Source: Sphingomonas gei (GTDB taxonomy: Bacteria; Pseudomonadota; Alphaproteobacteria; Sphingomonadales; Sphingomonadaceae). From it: a DNA stretch of 64,000 bases. Below, piece by piece: positions 25,251-34,558 of this stretch (its first letter is position 1; each line of letters starts with the position of its first letter). The translations under genes were made by a program, and so were the position numbers. The stretch lies in the NCBI RefSeq assembly GCF_004792685.1, contig NZ_SRXT01000007.1, positions 248,001-312,000 on the forward strand, in the 5' to 3' direction. Under the pieces are notes generated by a model that saw nothing but the letters and a program-made list of their open reading frames with translations, was not told where the DNA came from and made no database searches.

Positions 25251-27481
25251 CTTTGTATAAGAATGAAGTGGCTGCCGAGTATTCGGATGGTGGCATGAGG
25301 CGCACTGACGGAGACCGCGCCGATATCTGGGATGGCAGCCCCTCGTCGCTGGAAGAGCCGCGCCAAATTCCGCTATTGTTGCAATATTGGCGCGTCGTAC
25401 TTCGCTGGAAGTGGCTAATCGTGGCCATCATTACGGTGGCACTAGTCGCCGGCCTAATTGTGACGCTGTTCATGACGCGGCAATACACCGCCGTAGTGTC
25501 GATCGAGATTTCGCGTCAAGCGGACAAGATCGTTAACGTGCAGGGCGTGAAGCCGGAAGTTAGCAGCGTCGACACAGAGTTTTACCAGACTCAATATAGC
25601 TTGCTGCGCGCCCGCTCGCTCGCCGAGCGCGTCTCAGCGGATCTGAAGCTGGCGGAATCCGCCGAGTTTTTTGAAGCATTTGGTGTCGATATGAGTGAGG
25701 GCGGGTTATTTGCCGGGCCGCGTCCCGGACGCCTGACTGCTCAGCAGCGTGAAAAGCGCAACAAGGTCGCTGCGGATTTGTTACAGGGGAATATCTCGAT
25801 TTCCCCGGTGCGCGGTTCCTCGTTGGTCGAAGTCCGTTTCACCAGTCCGAACCCCGCTTTGTCGCAGCGTGTCGCCAATGCTTGGGCAAATGCATTCATA
25901 GCGGCCAATCTCGACCGCAAATTCGATGCTTCCTCCTATGCGCGCAAATTCCTTGAAAGCCGGCTGGCGCAATTGCGTCAGCGATTGGAGGAGTCCGAGA
26001 GGAAGGTGGTCGAATATGCGGCCGACCAGAAGATCGTGAACATACCTGGCAATCAGGAAGGTGCCGGCGAGCGGTCGCTCGTCGCGGACGATCTCGCGCG
26101 TTTGAACGGCGAATTGGCCGAAGCGATCGCCGATCGCGTGAAGGCGGAGAGCCGAGTGAGCAGCGGCGGCGGTGCGACGGTGGAATCGCTGAGCAACAAC
26201 GCCATCACCGCCCTGCGCACCAAACGCGCAGAGGTGGCGTCCGAATATGCGAACCTGCTGACCAAATTCGAGCCTGGCTATCCAGCAGCAGCGGCGCTTG
26301 CGTCACAGTTGAAGGAATTGGACCGCGCGATCGGACAAGAGGAAGGTCGCGTTCGTCAGGGCACGAGCAAGACTTATTCCGACGCCCGAGCCCGGGAGAT
26401 CGACTTGCGGCAGCGGGTCGATACGCTGGTGAGCAGCGCGCTCGATCTGCGTCGTCGTAGTATTCAATACAATATGCATCAGCGCGATGCGGATACCAAT
26501 CGTCAGCTCTATGATGCGCTATTGCAGCGCTACAAGGAGATCGGCGTCGCCGGCGGTATCGGTACCAACAATATCATGGTTGTGGATCCTGCCCAGCTCC
26601 CGCTCCAGCCAAGTAGTCCCAGATTGTTTCTCAACCTGCTGATCGCGTTGGTACTCGGCGCGGGGCTGTCGGCGGTAAGCGTTCTGGCACTCGAGCAAAT
26701 CGACGAGGCGATCAAGGATCCGTCGGAGGTCGTGAGAGCCATGGGAGTGCCCAATCTCGGTACGATTCCAGCGGTGGCCGAGGGTGAGCCGCGTGCGATC
26801 CTGCTGGACCGCAAGTCACCCATGGCTGAGGCCTATCTATCGGTGCAAACGAACCTGCGCTTCTCGACGGACCACGGAATTCCGCGGTCGCTGGCGGTCA
26901 CGAGCACCCGCGCGAGCGAAGGCAAATCGACTACTGCTTACGCACTTGCGCAGACGCTGGCGCGAATTGGGCGCAGCGTGATCCTGGTGGATGGCGACAT
27001 GCGGTCTCCGTCGGTGCATGTGCTTCTGGATATTCCAAACGCTCGAGGCACGAGCAATTTCCTGGCGGGGGAGGACGACGTGGCCACGATGGTGGTGTGG
27101 GTTCCCGGGCTCGGTATCAATGCAATGCCGGCGGGTCCGCAGCCGCCTAACGCGGCAGAGCTTCTCAACAGCTCGCGGCTTCAACTTCTGATCGATCGTT
27201 TGCTGGAGACCCATGACCATGTGATCATCGATTCGCCGCCGGTATTGGGGCTGGCGGACGCGCCCTTGATCGGAAGTCAGGTCGAAGGCGTGATATACGC
27301 CGTCGAGGCGAACGGCGCGAGGTCGAGCATCATACGCGCGGCTACGGCGCGCCTTCGCAGTGCGAACGTCAATCTGCTGGGCGCCGTCCTCACGAAGTTC
27401 GACGCGAAAAAGGCTCATTTCGGTTATGGATATGAGTATGGCTATGGTTACGGCGAGAAGGACGCGGTGAACGCCGCTTGA
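25247..27481 (+). CDS. polysaccharide co-polymerase fused to bacterial tyrosine kinase (Wzc type)
   Basis: A 744-residue inner-membrane protein. A Wzz-type domain with two membrane helices (~60-80 and ~460-480) encloses a coiled-coil-rich periplasmic part. The cytoplasmic BY-kinase domain has Walker A ASEGKSTTA, Walker A' VILVDGDMRSP and Walker B VIIDSPPVLGLADA. The C-terminus is a tyrosine cluster with five Tyr in GYGYEYGYGYG, the expected autophosphorylation sites. It controls chain length and drives export with the Wza protein, and its phosphorylation cycle should regulate polymer output. The ATG overlaps the wza-type stop by four bases. No cognate phosphatase gene is seen in the window. 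Confidence 0.94.
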   Translation: MTLYKNEVAAEYSDGGMRRTDGDRADIWDGSPSSLEEPRQIPLLLQYWRVVLRWKWLIVAIITVALVAGLIVTLFMTRQYTAVVSIEISRQADKIVNVQGVKPEVSSVDTEFYQTQYSLLRARSLAERVSADLKLAESAEFFEAFGVDMSEGGLFAGPRPGRLTAQQREKRNKVAADLLQGNISISPVRGSSLVEVRFTSPNPALSQRVANAWANAFIAANLDRKFDASSYARKFLESRLAQLRQRLEESERKVVEYAADQKIVNIPGNQEGAGERSLVADDLARLNGELAEAIADRVKAESRVSSGGGATVESLSNNAITALRTKRAEVASEYANLLTKFEPGYPAAAALASQLKELDRAIGQEEGRVRQGTSKTYSDARAREIDLRQRVDTLVSSALDLRRRSIQYNMHQRDADTNRQLYDALLQRYKEIGVAGGIGTNNIMVVDPAQLPLQPSSPRLFLNLLIALVLGAGLSAVSVLALEQIDEAIKDPSEVVRAMGVPNLGTIPAVAEGEPRAILLDRKSPMAEAYLSVQTNLRFSTDHGIPRSLAVTSTRASEGKSTTAYALAQTLARIGRSVILVDGDMRSPSVHVLLDIPNARGTSNFLAGEDDVATMVVWVPGLGINAMPAGPQPPNAAELLNSSRLQLLIDRLLETHDHVIIDSPPVLGLADAPLIGSQVEGVIYAVEANGARSSIIRAATARLRSANVNLLGAVLTKFDAKKAHFGYGYEYGYGYGEKDAVNAA

Positions 27482-27497
27482 CAGACGGGGGCAGTCA

Positions 27498-28703
27498 ATG
27501 CGTCGATCGAGATCCATCGCCTTACGTGGCATCGTCATTCTCGCAGTGTCGGCGGGGCTCGCGTTTGCGGTAGTGGCAGTGGGCATCGCCAACATTGCCG
27601 ACAATAATGCGCCATCGAGGGCTCTGCGCTTTTACCCGTTCCACGGGGACGCCTTGGCCAATCAAGCCTTCAATACTTTACAGGGCGGCCGCCCCGCTGA
27701 TGTCGCCCGTGCGGAGGAATTGGCGCGTCGTGCATTTTATCGGGATCCCACCTCGGTAGCGGCAGTGCGGACCTTGGGTCTCATCCAGGATGTTCGGGGC
27801 AAACGCAACCGTGCGTCTAGGGTGCTTGGGCACGCGCTGGCACTCAATCGCCGCGACTTGGTGACGCATCTCTGGCTCATCGAGTATAATGTCCAACGCG
27901 GCGACGCAGTGGGCGCACTTCGGCATTACGACATGGCATTGCGAACGTCGGCCGCCGCCCACCCAATCCTCATGCCGATTTTGATCGAGGCGTCGTCGGA
28001 CCCGGGCATTCGCGCTCCGCTTACCCAATTCTTGGCCAAGCGGCCGGCTTGGGCATCGACGTTCATCCGCGAGATCATCGCAAAGGCTGATCCGGTGGAC
28101 GCCGCTGTCGACCTGGAACGACGATTGGGCCGAGCCGGGGCACCCTTTTCTGCGCAGCAAGACGAAGACCTCGCAGTTCGGCTGGTGGCGGAAGAGCGCT
28201 TCGTCACGGCTGCGCAATTAATGAACCGAAACGCCGATCCAGCGACGGTGATCGACCCGGGCTTTGACTTCCGAAAGCGCGCGGGGGTTTTCTCTTGGGC
28301 GCTGCAATCGACCTATAGCCTGGGCGCAGGCGAGGACCTCGCGACTTCGAACCAGGCGGATCACGTTCTCTCGATCTTCAGCGCACCGGGGCAGGGAGGC
28401 GAGGTGGCGAGGCAACTCCTTATGCTGAAGCCGGGACGTTATCGCATTTCGTCAACCGCGAACGGGCTGACTCTGGTCCCGCCAGACCAAGGACGTTGGG
28501 TGGTAAGTTGCGCGGGACGCAACGGACGCGATATCGTCACGCTTAACCTGCTTGGGGGATCGGGTAGCCAGACAGGGGCGAACGCGTTCGAAGTGCCCGA
28601 TTTGGGGTGCGTCGCGCAGTGGATCGCGCTCGTCCTCAAGGCACCAGCGGATACCGGTATCCAAGGCCAGGTAGAAAAGGTCGAAATCACGCCGCTTCGC
28701 TGA
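27498..28703 (+). CDS. membrane-anchored TPR-like protein of the polysaccharide locus
   Basis: A 401-residue protein with one N-terminal membrane helix or signal anchor (~10-32). Residues ~65-190 form helical TPR-like repeats (ARAEELARRAFYRDPTSVAA, RASRVLGHALALNRRD). The C-terminal ~140 residues look beta-rich and unrelated. The protein probably sits in the periplasm and may scaffold the synthesis or export complex. Inference rests on position: 16 bases after the Wzc-type gene and in the same direction. No enzyme motif was found. TPR-type proteins are common partners of exopolysaccharide assembly systems. Confidence 0.75.
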   Translation: MRRSRSIALRGIVILAVSAGLAFAVVAVGIANIADNNAPSRALRFYPFHGDALANQAFNTLQGGRPADVARAEELARRAFYRDPTSVAAVRTLGLIQDVRGKRNRASRVLGHALALNRRDLVTHLWLIEYNVQRGDAVGALRHYDMALRTSAAAHPILMPILIEASSDPGIRAPLTQFLAKRPAWASTFIREIIAKADPVDAAVDLERRLGRAGAPFSAQQDEDLAVRLVAEERFVTAAQLMNRNADPATVIDPGFDFRKRAGVFSWALQSTYSLGAGEDLATSNQADHVLSIFSAPGQGGEVARQLLMLKPGRYRISSTANGLTLVPPDQGRWVVSCAGRNGRDIVTLNLLGGSGSQTGANAFEVPDLGCVAQWIALVLKAPADTGIQGQVEKVEITPLR

Positions 28704-28771
28704 CCCCCATCGAAGGCAGGCGCTGCCGTTCGGGCAGGTCACGCATCACATCGCGCAACGGAACCGCTACC

Positions 28772-29617
28772 TTGAAATTCTTTTTCATCACTAATTCGCC
28801 GGGGCTGGCGGCCTTTGCCGTGCGGGCTGGCGTGGACCGGATCTTCGTTGACCTTGAGATTCTCGGCAAGCAGGAGCGGCAGGGTCATCTCAACACGCTT
28901 ATCAGCGGGCACAGTTTCGAGGATCTGCGGCGGGTGCGGGCGGCCGTGCCCGACGCCGAGCTCATGGCGCGGCTCAATCCCATGAACGCCGGGACGCAGG
29001 CTGAGGTAGACGAAGCGCTCGATGCCGGCGTGCCCATCCTGATGCTTCCGATGTTTCACGAGCCAGGCGAGGTGCAAGCCTTTGCCGACTGCGTACGAGG
29101 GCGTGCACGTATTTGCCTGCTGGCCGAAACGATCGGTGCCATGCAGACGATACGCGCTTGTGCCGAGACCCCTGGTGTTGACGAGATCCATATCGGGCTG
29201 AACGATCTGAGCTTGGATCTCGAGCTTCCCTTCATGTTCCAGCCGCTGGCCATGGGACTGGTCGACCAGATGGCAGAGCAAATCCGCGCCGCCGGCAAAC
29301 CTTTTGGAATAGGGGGGGTGGCACGTATCGACGAAGGGTTGCTGCCCGCGCGGTGGATCTTGGGCGAGCACGCCCGCTTGGGATCGACCGCCGCGATCCT
29401 CTCGCGCACCTTCCATCGCCAGGCGGTGGACGTCACCGAAATCGAAGCGCAGATGGATTTTGCCGAAGAGCTTCGCCAGCTTCGGACTGCCTATCGAGAC
29501 TTTTGCGGCGCCACGCCCGGCCAGCTCGAAGCCAATCACGCTCGGGTCTGCGACGCGATCGGCGAAATCGCTCGCGAAAAGGCGGCGCGGCCGCACCTGA
29601 CCCCGCGTGGTGGCTAG
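28772..29617 (+). CDS. HpcH/HpaI aldolase/citrate lyase-fold protein
   Basis: A 281-residue TIM-barrel protein of the phosphoenolpyruvate/pyruvate superfamily. Visible landmarks are KFFFITNSPG, IFVDLEILGKQERQGHLNT, ARLNPMN, LLAETIGAMQTI (metal-binding Glu) and IHIGLNDLSLDL (metal-binding Asp). Family members make or break carbon-carbon bonds with pyruvate, oxaloacetate or acyl-CoA. The TTG at 28772, with GGAA about eight bases before, gives the N-terminus expected; the frame open further upstream runs into the previous gene. In a polysaccharide locus it could make a keto-acid sugar or a pyruvate-derived substituent; this is inference. It overlaps the flippase gene by 11 bases. Confidence 0.82.
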   Translation: MKFFFITNSPGLAAFAVRAGVDRIFVDLEILGKQERQGHLNTLISGHSFEDLRRVRAAVPDAELMARLNPMNAGTQAEVDEALDAGVPILMLPMFHEPGEVQAFADCVRGRARICLLAETIGAMQTIRACAETPGVDEIHIGLNDLSLDLELPFMFQPLAMGLVDQMAEQIRAAGKPFGIGGVARIDEGLLPARWILGEHARLGSTAAILSRTFHRQAVDVTEIEAQMDFAEELRQLRTAYRDFCGATPGQLEANHARVCDAIGEIAREKAARPHLTPRGG

Positions 29618-31088
29618 GAACTTCTCGCGGCTGCTTCGTCCCGTCGTCGGAGCGAGTACCTTGCTGGCGGCTATGTTGCTGCTCGGCCGATTTTCGGGCC
29701 TGTTCCGCGAATTGGAATTGGCGCGGGCATTTGGGGTGTCGCGGGACGCGGATATCGCGGTCGTCTTGCTGACGCTTCCCGATTTGCTGGTGAATCTGCT
29801 TCTCACCGGGGGGCTCAGTGCCGCACTGGTGCCGCGTTTCAGACAATTGCCGCTCGACGAACGCGCCGCGCTATTCCGCCAGGCCTCGCTGTGGGCGACC
29901 GCTGCATTTTCAGCGGCAGGCATCGTACTCTGGTTGTACCCGATGATCATTTTCGGGGTGATCGCACCCGGTCTGCCGGGACTTTCCGACCTTGCGGGAG
30001 GCGCCGTCGTCGCGGGAGTCGCGATCGCGCTTCCGCTAACGGCATTGTCGGGTGTCACCGCCGCATATCTTAACGCGCAGGGCCGTTATCTCGTGGCGGG
30101 AGCGGGCACGCTGCTGTTCAACCTTTCGGTGATCGCCGCGCTGGTGGGGCATTCTCACGGGCCTGATATGCTGGCCATGCTCGCCCTGGCGATCGGAGCA
30201 GGCGCGGCATTTCGCCTCGTCTCGCAAGTGGCGGTCATGCCTCGATCGGCGATGAATTCACTCTCTCTGCGCCCGTTCGCCGACCGTGCCATGGTGCAGG
30301 CCTTTGCGGCGGGCGCCCTCGCGGCGGCGCTGACGCTGGTCCCTCAGATCGTGGTTCGTGCCGCCGCATCCCTCCTCGGCAGCGGAACGGTCGCGAGCTT
30401 CAATTATGCGCAGAAGCTGGTCGAGTTGCCAGTCGGGATCCTGATTACCACGATATCCACCGTCGCATTGACCAAGCTCAGCGGACTGATTGCCGAAAAG
30501 CGCGAAGCGGAAGTGCGCATCGAGCTGTTAAAGGATCTGCGCCTGGCGAGCCTGTTGGCAGCGCTGGTGGTGGTGTTCGCCCTTTTCTTCGCCGACGCGG
30601 TGGTGTCCTTGCTGTTCGGCCGGGGCCAGATGGATCCCGCCGCGCTTGCGCGCGTCGCTGCGCTCACCAGAGTCGCGTTCCTCTCCGTCCCGTTCGTGGC
30701 GATCAGTAGCCTGATGATCGCGTTTCTCAATGCGCACCTGCAGACGTCGATCGTGTTCAGAATCACGCTGTCGTGCGTCTTGACGCTGCCGCTCCTGGTA
30801 GCGCCGGGGCTGTGGTTGCGTTCAGACGGTCTTCTGATGGGCGCGGTGGTCGTCTTTCAGGCCATCCTTGCGATTTGGCTGGCGAGACGGGCGAATATAG
30901 GCCTCGCGGGCGGGGAGGGGGTTTTCGCCGGCAAGATGGTCAGGGCGCTTGCAATAGGTATTGCGGTTGCCATACCGTTCTTGGCAATGGGACTGGCACT
31001 TAAAGACTATTCGAATTTTTTACAGCTTGGTTTCGGCGGGGTTGGTTTTTTGTTGGCGTTGTTCTGTTCGGCCCGGGTGCTGCGGTGA
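29607..31088 (+). CDS. MurJ-like (MVF family) lipid-linked oligosaccharide flippase
   Basis: A 493-residue protein with about 13-14 membrane helices. The N-terminal region GRFSGLFRELELARAFGVS and the following LLTGGLSAALVPRF are MurJ-like. MurJ flips lipid II in cell wall synthesis, but a copy inside a polysaccharide locus probably takes the place of Wzx and moves undecaprenyl-linked repeat units across the inner membrane. The start is GTG within the aldolase 3' end, and the stop overlaps the sugar transferase start (GTGA), so it is firmly part of the operon. No other Wzx candidate is in the window. Confidence 0.85.
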   Translation: MVARNFSRLLRPVVGASTLLAAMLLLGRFSGLFRELELARAFGVSRDADIAVVLLTLPDLLVNLLLTGGLSAALVPRFRQLPLDERAALFRQASLWATAAFSAAGIVLWLYPMIIFGVIAPGLPGLSDLAGGAVVAGVAIALPLTALSGVTAAYLNAQGRYLVAGAGTLLFNLSVIAALVGHSHGPDMLAMLALAIGAGAAFRLVSQVAVMPRSAMNSLSLRPFADRAMVQAFAAGALAAALTLVPQIVVRAAASLLGSGTVASFNYAQKLVELPVGILITTISTVALTKLSGLIAEKREAEVRIELLKDLRLASLLAALVVVFALFFADAVVSLLFGRGQMDPAALARVAALTRVAFLSVPFVAISSLMIAFLNAHLQTSIVFRITLSCVLTLPLLVAPGLWLRSDGLLMGAVVVFQAILAIWLARRANIGLAGGEGVFAGKMVRALAIGIAVAIPFLAMGLALKDYSNFLQLGFGGVGFLLALFCSARVLR

Positions 31089-31639
31089 AGCGGCTGTTCG
31101 ATATTCTCGTGGCGGGTGCGACTTGCGGAATGCTCGCCATCCCCATGCTCGTGATCGCAGGGATCGTGCGCGTGTCGGACGGGGGGCCGGCGATTTTCCG
31201 ACAGGTCCGCGTCGGCCGCGGGGGGCGGCCTTTCGAGATACTGAAGTTCCGCACCATGATCGTGAATGCCGAGAAAGCGGGAGGGTATCGCACTGCCGAC
31301 CGGGATCCTCGCATCACCGCGATCGGCGCCTTTTTGCGACGGACCAGCCTCGACGAGTTGCCGCAGCTCCTCAATGTGCTGAAAGGCGACATGAGTATCG
31401 TCGGCCCCCGACCCGACGTGCCGTCGCAGGAAAGCGAATATGCGCCGGAGGATTGGCAGTTGCGGCACACTGTCCGCCCCGGAATCACCGGGTTGGCACA
31501 GGCGCTCAAGCGTTCTACTGCGACCCCTGAGGAGCGCACTGCGATCGACCTTCGCTATGTCCGCTCGGCCTCGTTTCTGCTCGACTTGAGGATTATCTTG
31601 ATGACCGCCCGACAGTTGCTTGCAAGGACGGGGAACTGA
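31085..31639 (+). CDS. initiating undecaprenyl-phosphate sugar-1-phosphate transferase (PglC/WcaJ C-domain type)
   Basis: A 184-residue monotopic phosphoglycosyl transferase: one N-terminal hydrophobic segment (~6-28) then the catalytic domain with ILKFRTM, RTSLDELPQLLNVLKGDMSIVGPRPD and RPGITGLAQ. The short form, without the long WcaJ-type membrane half, is like PglC, which uses UDP-diacetylbacillosamine, or small galactosyl/FucNAc transferases. It loads the first sugar phosphate onto undecaprenyl phosphate at the cytoplasmic face. The donor is unknown; the PglF/PglD-like genes in the same locus make a diacetamido sugar a candidate. The GTG start overlaps the flippase stop. Confidence 0.92.
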   Translation: MKRLFDILVAGATCGMLAIPMLVIAGIVRVSDGGPAIFRQVRVGRGGRPFEILKFRTMIVNAEKAGGYRTADRDPRITAIGAFLRRTSLDELPQLLNVLKGDMSIVGPRPDVPSQESEYAPEDWQLRHTVRPGITGLAQALKRSTATPEERTAIDLRYVRSASFLLDLRIILMTARQLLARTGN

Positions 31640-31640
31640 C

Positions 31641-33431
31641 GTGTGCGGCATATTCGGATATTTTGACAGGTCCAGGTCTTCGCTTGGCCAGGACGTTCTT
31701 CGGAACGCCGGGCAGGCTATCGAGCATCGTGGTCCCGACGACCATGGCATATTCTCAGCCGAGGGTGTGGCCCTGGGCAACCAGCGACTGTCGATCATCG
31801 ACGTTGCGGGCGGACATCAGCCGTTCGTATCTGACGATGGTCAGATCATCGTCGTGCAGAACGGCGAGATATTCAATCATGTCGAGCTTGCGCAGGAGCT
31901 CGCACAGAGCGGCTATCCGTGCCGCACCCACTCCGACACGGAAACCCTGCTTCGCCTTTACGAGCGCGAAGGGATCGATTTCCTTCATCGCCTGAATGGC
32001 ATGTTCGCCATTGCCATCTTCGATCGGCGCGAGGGCGCGCTGTATCTGGCGCGGGACCGGGTTGGCGTAAAGCCGCTTTATGTCCACGATCAAGGCGGGC
32101 GGATCGTTTTCGGCTCGGAGATCAAGGCCATGACTCCGATGATCGGGGGCTTGCCCGACCTCGATGTCGAGGCGCTGCACCATTATCTGACCTTCAATTA
32201 CGTTCCCCCGCCCTTCACCATTCGTCAGGGCACCCGGCACCTCATGCCCGGAACCGCGATGAAAGTGACGCGCGACGCCACCACTACGTGGCGCTGGTGG
32301 GATTTGTCGGAAGTCGCTCCGGAGCACGGCCGGCCCGAAGCCGACTGGATCGAAGAGTTCAACGCGATCCTCGAGGATGCAGTTCGCCTGCGGATGCGTT
32401 CGGATGTGCCCTTTGGTGCGTTTCTCTCGGGCGGCGTCGACTCGAGCAGCATCGTCGGCCTGATGGCGCGGCAGCGTCCGGAGCCGATAAAGACCTTCTG
32501 CATCGGCTTCGACGATCCGCGGTACGATGAATCGTCTTTCGCCCAGACGGCTGCAGATCGCTTCGCGACCGATCACGTCATGGAGCGCGTGGCGTCCGAC
32601 ATGCTCGATCTGTGGCCGATGGCGATCTACCATTGCGATCAGCCCCATGGCGACGTGTCGTTCCTGCCGACCTATCGAGTCTCGAAGCTCGCGGCGGAAC
32701 ATGTCAAAGTCGTTCTGACCGGCGATGGGGGCGACGAGCTTTTCGCCGGCTACGACAAGTATCGCGACTTTTTCGCGGCACCGGGCGTTCTCGAAAGCGA
32801 CGATGAGAGCTTTCGCCGCCAGTATTTCGACAGCATCTCGCTCTTCGGTCATGAAAAAAAGCTGAAATTGTATCGGCCGGCCACCCGCGCGTCGATGTCG
32901 GGTGTGGATTCGTTCGATGTCGCGCGGCAGTGGTTCGATCAAGTGCCGCACCAGGATCGAATCAATCAGGCGCTGTATCTCGATACCCAATTGCTCCTGT
33001 CGGGCAACAACCTCGTCAAACCAGATCGCATGGGAATGGCCGTGTCGATCGAGGCCCGCACTCCCTTTCTCGACTATCGGATGATGGAATTCGCCTTCAG
33101 GATGCCGGGCGAGCTCAAGTTGCGCGGCGGCGTCACCAAATATCTCTACAAAAAGGCAGTGGCGCCGCTGATCGGCGAGGATCTCGCCTATCGCAAGAAG
33201 CAGATGTTCACCGTTCCTGTCGGCGACTGGTTCAAAGGGCGGCTGAGCGGCTATTGCAGCAGCCATATCGAGCGCCTGCTGCAGACGAGCAGCCATTTCG
33301 AGGCTGCGCCGGTGCGCAAGCTGCTCGAGGATCACGTTTCCGGCGAAGCCAACAATACGCGCGAATTGCGAGCCGTCATTGCGGTTGATCATTCGATCAA
33401 TATGGCGAGCGAAGCGCAGGTGGCCGCTTGA
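31641..33431 (+). CDS. asnB: asparagine synthase-like glutamine-dependent amidotransferase
   Basis: A 596-residue class II amidotransferase. The GTG at 31641 puts Cys at position 2 (MCGIFGYF), as required for the N-terminal nucleophile; GGGG stands seven bases before it. The glutaminase part shows EHRGPDDHG and ARDRVGVKPLY. The synthetase part has the PP-loop FLSGGVDSSSI and TGDGGDELFAGYDKY. In sugar loci, AsnB-like proteins amidate hexuronic acids, and UDP-uronates are made by several genes in this window; ordinary asparagine synthesis is the alternative. It sits between the initiating transferase and two acyltransferases. Confidence 0.92.
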   Translation: MCGIFGYFDRSRSSLGQDVLRNAGQAIEHRGPDDHGIFSAEGVALGNQRLSIIDVAGGHQPFVSDDGQIIVVQNGEIFNHVELAQELAQSGYPCRTHSDTETLLRLYEREGIDFLHRLNGMFAIAIFDRREGALYLARDRVGVKPLYVHDQGGRIVFGSEIKAMTPMIGGLPDLDVEALHHYLTFNYVPPPFTIRQGTRHLMPGTAMKVTRDATTTWRWWDLSEVAPEHGRPEADWIEEFNAILEDAVRLRMRSDVPFGAFLSGGVDSSSIVGLMARQRPEPIKTFCIGFDDPRYDESSFAQTAADRFATDHVMERVASDMLDLWPMAIYHCDQPHGDVSFLPTYRVSKLAAEHVKVVLTGDGGDELFAGYDKYRDFFAAPGVLESDDESFRRQYFDSISLFGHEKKLKLYRPATRASMSGVDSFDVARQWFDQVPHQDRINQALYLDTQLLLSGNNLVKPDRMGMAVSIEARTPFLDYRMMEFAFRMPGELKLRGGVTKYLYKKAVAPLIGEDLAYRKKQMFTVPVGDWFKGRLSGYCSSHIERLLQTSSHFEAAPVRKLLEDHVSGEANNTRELRAVIAVDHSINMASEAQVAA

Positions 33432-34558
33432 GGCCACGCTCCAACGGGAGGCCAACGCTTTTGCCCACAAGCCTCGATGAAGTTTCCGTTGGGGGGGTAG
33501 AGGCCTCAACCGAGAGCGTTTCGGGCGTCGGCGTCGCGGGAGGGCGGTTGCACGCGCTGGATGCGTTGCGCGGCTTTTGCGCCATCGGCGTCGCGGTCTA
33601 TCACTATCGTTTGTGGAGCGCACTCGCCGTGCCGGCGCCGGTGGAAGGCCTTCTCGCCTTTCTGGGTACCTATGGCGTCTCCATCTTTTTCATTCTGAGC
33701 GGCTATAGCCTCGCCCACGCTTATCAGCGGCGCTTCGACGGCGCACTTTCCGGAGAGCACGTACTTTCGTATCTCCGTCGCCGTCTGGCGCGGCTGGGGC
33801 CGCTCTTCGCGGTGACGGTGCTGCTCTCGATCGCAGGTAAAATCGCCACCGGCGGCGATGTGCCGGATCCGTTCACTGCCTTGGCGAGCATCCTGCTGAT
33901 CTTCGGCTTCGTCGATCCTGCCAACACGCCGGTCATCGGCGGGTGGAGCATCGGCGTCGAAGTGGTTTTCTACGCGTTTTTCCCGTTCATGATGCTGCTG
34001 CGCCGCTTTGCTTTTGCATTTCTGGCGCTCTCGCTGTTCCTTACCGCCTGGGTCAGTTGGCGGCTCGCGTCTCTCCCCGATCTACCAGCCGGCTGGCACT
34101 GGTATGTCCATCCGGCAAACCAGATGATCTTCTTCGCCGGAGGCGTTTTCATGCGTCTGCACGCGGACAGATGGTGCGCGTGGAAGCAGGGCACGTGGCT
34201 GGCGTTGCTTGGCTGCGTGCTTGTGGTGGCAGTCCTGGTCGCGACCGGAGTGAGCGAACTCGAACTGGTCACCGGCTGGCGGCGCGTGCTGCTAGTGTCG
34301 GGGGCCTTGCTGATCGTGGCGGCCCTGGGCGCGATCGGCACCCCTCGCAGTTTGGCCAAGACCGCGGAGGTTCTCGGCGGGCTCAGCTATCCGCTCTATC
34401 TGCTGCATCCATTATTATATTTTCTGTCGTCGCGATTTATCCCGGTTAGCGTGCCCTCCATTCTCCTGCTGGCTGCTTTGGCCATCGTCGGCGCGATTTT
34501 TGTCGACCGATTTGTCGACATGCCGCTTCAGCGACGGCTGAAGGGGGCAAGCTGGTGA
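33428..34558 (+). CDS. membrane acyltransferase, family 3 (OafA/YrhL type), first copy
   Basis: A 376-residue protein with about ten membrane helices. The N-terminal marks are LDALRGFCAIGVAVYHYR, containing the catalytic-type His of the family, and STYGVSIFFILSGYS-like sequence; GGWSIGVEVVFY is the mid-protein motif. These enzymes acetylate or succinylate sugars on polysaccharides or their lipid-linked units. The start at TTG 33428 overlaps the asnB stop (TTGA); a later start nearer LDALRG is possible, as the first ~35 residues are not family sequence. It overlaps a second acyltransferase gene at the 3' end. Confidence 0.88.
   Translation: MRPRSNGRPTLLPTSLDEVSVGGVEASTESVSGVGVAGGRLHALDALRGFCAIGVAVYHYRLWSALAVPAPVEGLLAFLGTYGVSIFFILSGYSLAHAYQRRFDGALSGEHVLSYLRRRLARLGPLFAVTVLLSIAGKIATGGDVPDPFTALASILLIFGFVDPANTPVIGGWSIGVEVVFYAFFPFMMLLRRFAFAFLALSLFLTAWVSWRLASLPDLPAGWHWYVHPANQMIFFAGGVFMRLHADRWCAWKQGTWLALLGCVLVVAVLVATGVSELELVTGWRRVLLVSGALLIVAALGAIGTPRSLAKTAEVLGGLSYPLYLLHPLLYFLSSRFIPVSVPSILLLAALAIVGAIFVDRFVDMPLQRRLKGASW

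Noticed and set aside
31755..33623. Minus-strand frame of 622 codons
   Set aside because: It is antisense to the asparagine synthase-like gene, whose motifs are unmistakable.
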